Shown here: positions 62,289-64,000 of the stretch, piece by piece | How positions within the stretch are numbered: position 1 is the stretch's first letter | Layout: every line of letters begins with the position of its first letter | Notes under the pieces: generated by a model | Databases searched by the model: none | What the model was told of the DNA's origin: nothing | Seen by the model: the letters and a program-made list of their open reading frames with translations, nothing else | Source: Christensenellaceae bacterium | Lineage (GTDB): Bacteria; Bacillota; Clostridia; Christensenellales; Aristaeellaceae | Direction of reading: 5' to 3' | Length of the DNA: 64,000 nt | Assembly: GCA_012518615.1 (NCBI GenBank) | Contig: JAAYRU010000011.1 | Location: 23,364-87,363 of the forward strand | Program-made: the position numbers and the translations under genes

Positions 62289-63497
62289 TTGATTAAAGTA
62301 AAAGGCAAGCACAACACAGCACTGGTATTTACAACCGATTTAGAACCACAAGCAGAAGCGCAGATAAAAGCCGTTTGCGACCAACAAGCTTTTGCTGATA
62401 GCAAAATCCGCATTATGCCGGATGTACACGCAGGTATGGGTTGCACAATCGGCACCACTATGACTATAACAGATAAAATAGTCCCGGGTATGGTGGGTGT
62501 TGATATTGGTTGCGGCATAGAAACCGTAGAAATAACGCGTAAAAATTTAGATTTTGACCGCCTGGATTATCTAATCCGCAGACAAATTCCATCCGGGCGT
62601 GATGTACGCAGAACTCCCCACCCCTTGCATGAGCAGGCGGATTTAGACAGCCTTCGCTGCCGCAAAAAGGTAAACCTAAACAGAGCGCGTCATAGCATAG
62701 GTACACTTGGTGGAGGAAACCATTTTATAGAAATTGCTCAGGACGAGGAAGGCGGGGTTTATGCAGTTGTCCACTCCGGCAGCCGCCACATTGGGCACGA
62801 GGTAGCCACATACTACCAGCGTGAGGCAGTTAAGCAATTAAGCGGTACTAGTAAAGCTCAACTTGATGAGCTTATGGCGGAATTAAAAGCACAAGACAGG
62901 GAAAGGGAGATTGCCCCCACATTAAAACGCCTAAAAAAAGATGAAGGCAGAAAGCTGCCAGTCCCAAGGGATTTGGCTTATGTAGAAGGGCAGCTTATGG
63001 CAGACTATTTGCACGATATGACAATAATACAGCGTTTTGCTGTGTTAAACCGTAAAGCTATGGTGGATATTCTGTTTGAGGGTATGGGCTGGGAGGAAAA
63101 ATCCCATTTTACTACTATACATAACTATATAGAGATAGGCAGTATGTTGCTAAGAAAAGGCGCTGTATCCGCTAAAGCGGGGGAAAAGCTGCTAATACCA
63201 ATTAACATGAGGGATGGCAGCCTAATATGTGAAGGTCTTGGCAATCCGGATTGGAATTATTCCGCCCCCCACGGCGCAGGCAGGCTTATGAGCCGCCGGG
63301 CAGCATTCAGCAACCTTAACCTAAAAGAGTACAAGGCACAGATGGAAGGCATATTTACCACATCCGTAAACCGCGACACACTTGATGAAGCGCCTATGGC
63401 ATATAAGAGTATAGATTTTATTATGCAGTCAATCACACCTACCGCTAAGGTGTTGCACCAGATAAAACCTTTGTATAATTTTAAGGCGAGTGAATAG
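62289..63497 (+). CDS. rtcB: RNA-splicing ligase RtcB
   Basis: A 402-residue RtcB. Metal-binding and catalytic blocks are MPDVHAGMGCTIGTTM, GVDIGCGIETVEI, GTLGGGNHFIE, HSGSRHIGHEVA and SAPHGAGRLMSRRAA, the last holding the His that is guanylylated. RtcB joins RNA ends with 3'-phosphate or 2',3'-cyclic phosphate to 5'-OH in a GTP- and Mn-dependent reaction, repairing tRNA or other cleaved RNA. The start is TTG at 62289; GGAG is at about 62276. No RtcA, archease or toxin partner is adjacent. Confidence 0.93.
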   Translation: MIKVKGKHNTALVFTTDLEPQAEAQIKAVCDQQAFADSKIRIMPDVHAGMGCTIGTTMTITDKIVPGMVGVDIGCGIETVEITRKNLDFDRLDYLIRRQIPSGRDVRRTPHPLHEQADLDSLRCRKKVNLNRARHSIGTLGGGNHFIEIAQDEEGGVYAVVHSGSRHIGHEVATYYQREAVKQLSGTSKAQLDELMAELKAQDREREIAPTLKRLKKDEGRKLPVPRDLAYVEGQLMADYLHDMTIIQRFAVLNRKAMVDILFEGMGWEEKSHFTTIHNYIEIGSMLLRKGAVSAKAGEKLLIPINMRDGSLICEGLGNPDWNYSAPHGAGRLMSRRAAFSNLNLKEYKAQMEGIFTTSVNRDTLDEAPMAYKSIDFIMQSITPTAKVLHQIKPLYNFKASE

Positions 63498-63585
63498 CGA
63501 TTGTATTTTAGTAATTTATACTATTCTCAACTAAGTATAGCCAATAAACCTTTCAAGTGATATAATGTCCATGGGGGTGGGTTGT

Positions 63586-64000
63586 ATGAGATATGAAATT
63601 ACTAAAGCGGAGTATGAAGCTGTTGTTCGTGCAGAGAAGGCAACACAAAATAAGCGAATTGCTCAAAGGCTTCGTGTAATACGGCTGAGATATGAAGGAT
63701 ATACAAATAAAGAGATTGGGGAGATGGTCGATTTACACAAAGATCGAGTAAGTCATATTGTATCTGAATTTAAATCCCAAGATTTTGATGAGTTTATTCG
63801 CTATAAATACGGCGGCAATAATCATAATATGAGCTATGAGGAAGAACAGGCAATCCTCGATTCCTTCGCGGAGAAAGCCGAGCTCGGTCAATTAACCAGT
63901 GTAAAAGAGATTAAAGCTGCTTTCGATGAAAAGCTAGGGCGTGATACGGGACGAGGATATATTTATATGTTACTAAAGCGTCATGGCTGGCGGCGCGTAA
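63586..64000 (+). mobile_element. IS630-family transposase, N-terminal part (3' cut by window edge)
   Basis: An open frame from ATG at 63586 to the window end (138 residues seen). It carries tandem helix-turn-helix modules: RLRVIRLRYEGYTNKEIGE and LHKDRVSHIVSEF, then the second winged-helix region ending MLLKRHGWRR, the typical N-terminus of IS630/Tc1-mariner-like transposases. The DDE catalytic domain would lie beyond the window. A TATAAT at 63561-63566 may be its -10. The left terminal inverted repeat should lie in about 63498-63560, but cannot be fixed without the right end. Confidence 0.8.

Overview
The window looks like a chromosomal segment of an anaerobic, low-to-moderate GC member of the Bacillota (Clostridia-like). 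Supporting signs are strong AGGAGG ribosome-binding sites, frequent TTG and GTG starts, overlapping ATGA gene junctions, the short HisG with its HisZ partner, YerC, DegV, RecD2, RecX, ComF, HlyIII-type proteins and Opp/Liv uptake systems. No rRNA, tRNA, CRISPR array or prophage was seen. The only mobile element is an IS630-type transposase cut by the right edge.

Layout. 1-7.9 kb: a serine hydrolase cut by the left edge, recX, a reverse-strand block recD2-comF-tcdA, then a phosphoribosyltransferase-guaA pair and a PAP2-like membrane protein. 8.2-13.0 kb: a complete branched-chain amino acid ABC transporter, livKHMGF. 13.3-21.2 kb, reverse strand: a complete oligopeptide ABC transporter, oppABCDF, followed by a cytoplasmic transglutaminase-fold protein. 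21.7-23.3 kb: a secreted peptidoglycan-binding/CHAP protein. 23.6-30.5 kb: an A/T-rich histidine operon, yerC-hisZ-G-D-C-B-A-F/I/E, then 30.6-32.5 kb a split purO/purV pair that completes IMP synthesis from AICAR. 32.7-38.5 kb: mostly exported proteins of uncertain function plus a flavin reductase, an SDR and a phosphodiester glycosidase. 38.6-40.9 kb, reverse strand: thrC-thrB. 41.2-53.3 kb: a ten-gene operon ilvB-N-C-D-leuA-cimA-leuC-D-B-ilvE behind a leader-peptide attenuator. 53.5-56.1 kb, reverse strand: marR, a linear-amide hydrolase and degV. 56.3-57.0 kb: an HlyIII-type membrane protein. 57.0-61.9 kb, reverse strand: a three-domain AMP-ligase/carrier-protein/oxoamine-synthase megaenzyme followed by a D-aminoacylase-type amidohydrolase. 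62.3 kb to the end: rtcB and the transposase.

How the genes fit together. The window is dominated by amino acid supply: import (Liv, Opp) and synthesis of His, Thr, Ile, Val and Leu. cimA points to isoleucine synthesis by the citramalate route. HisF releases AICAR, and purV and purO immediately downstream would return it to IMP; guaA elsewhere in the window makes GMP.

Points that stand out: (i) GuaA keeps its synthetase half but has lost the whole glutaminase catalytic triad, and the his operon lacks hisH, so two normally glutamine-fed reactions both look ammonia-fed; (ii) hisF, hisI and hisE are one gene; (iii) hisD carries a single in-frame TAG; (iv) the ilv-leu operon has a Leu/Ile/Val-rich leader peptide with antiterminator and terminator; (v) the ligase-ACP-oxoamine synthase fusion with its own palindromic operator and partner deacylase is the best candidate for an undescribed lipid or aminoketone pathway.
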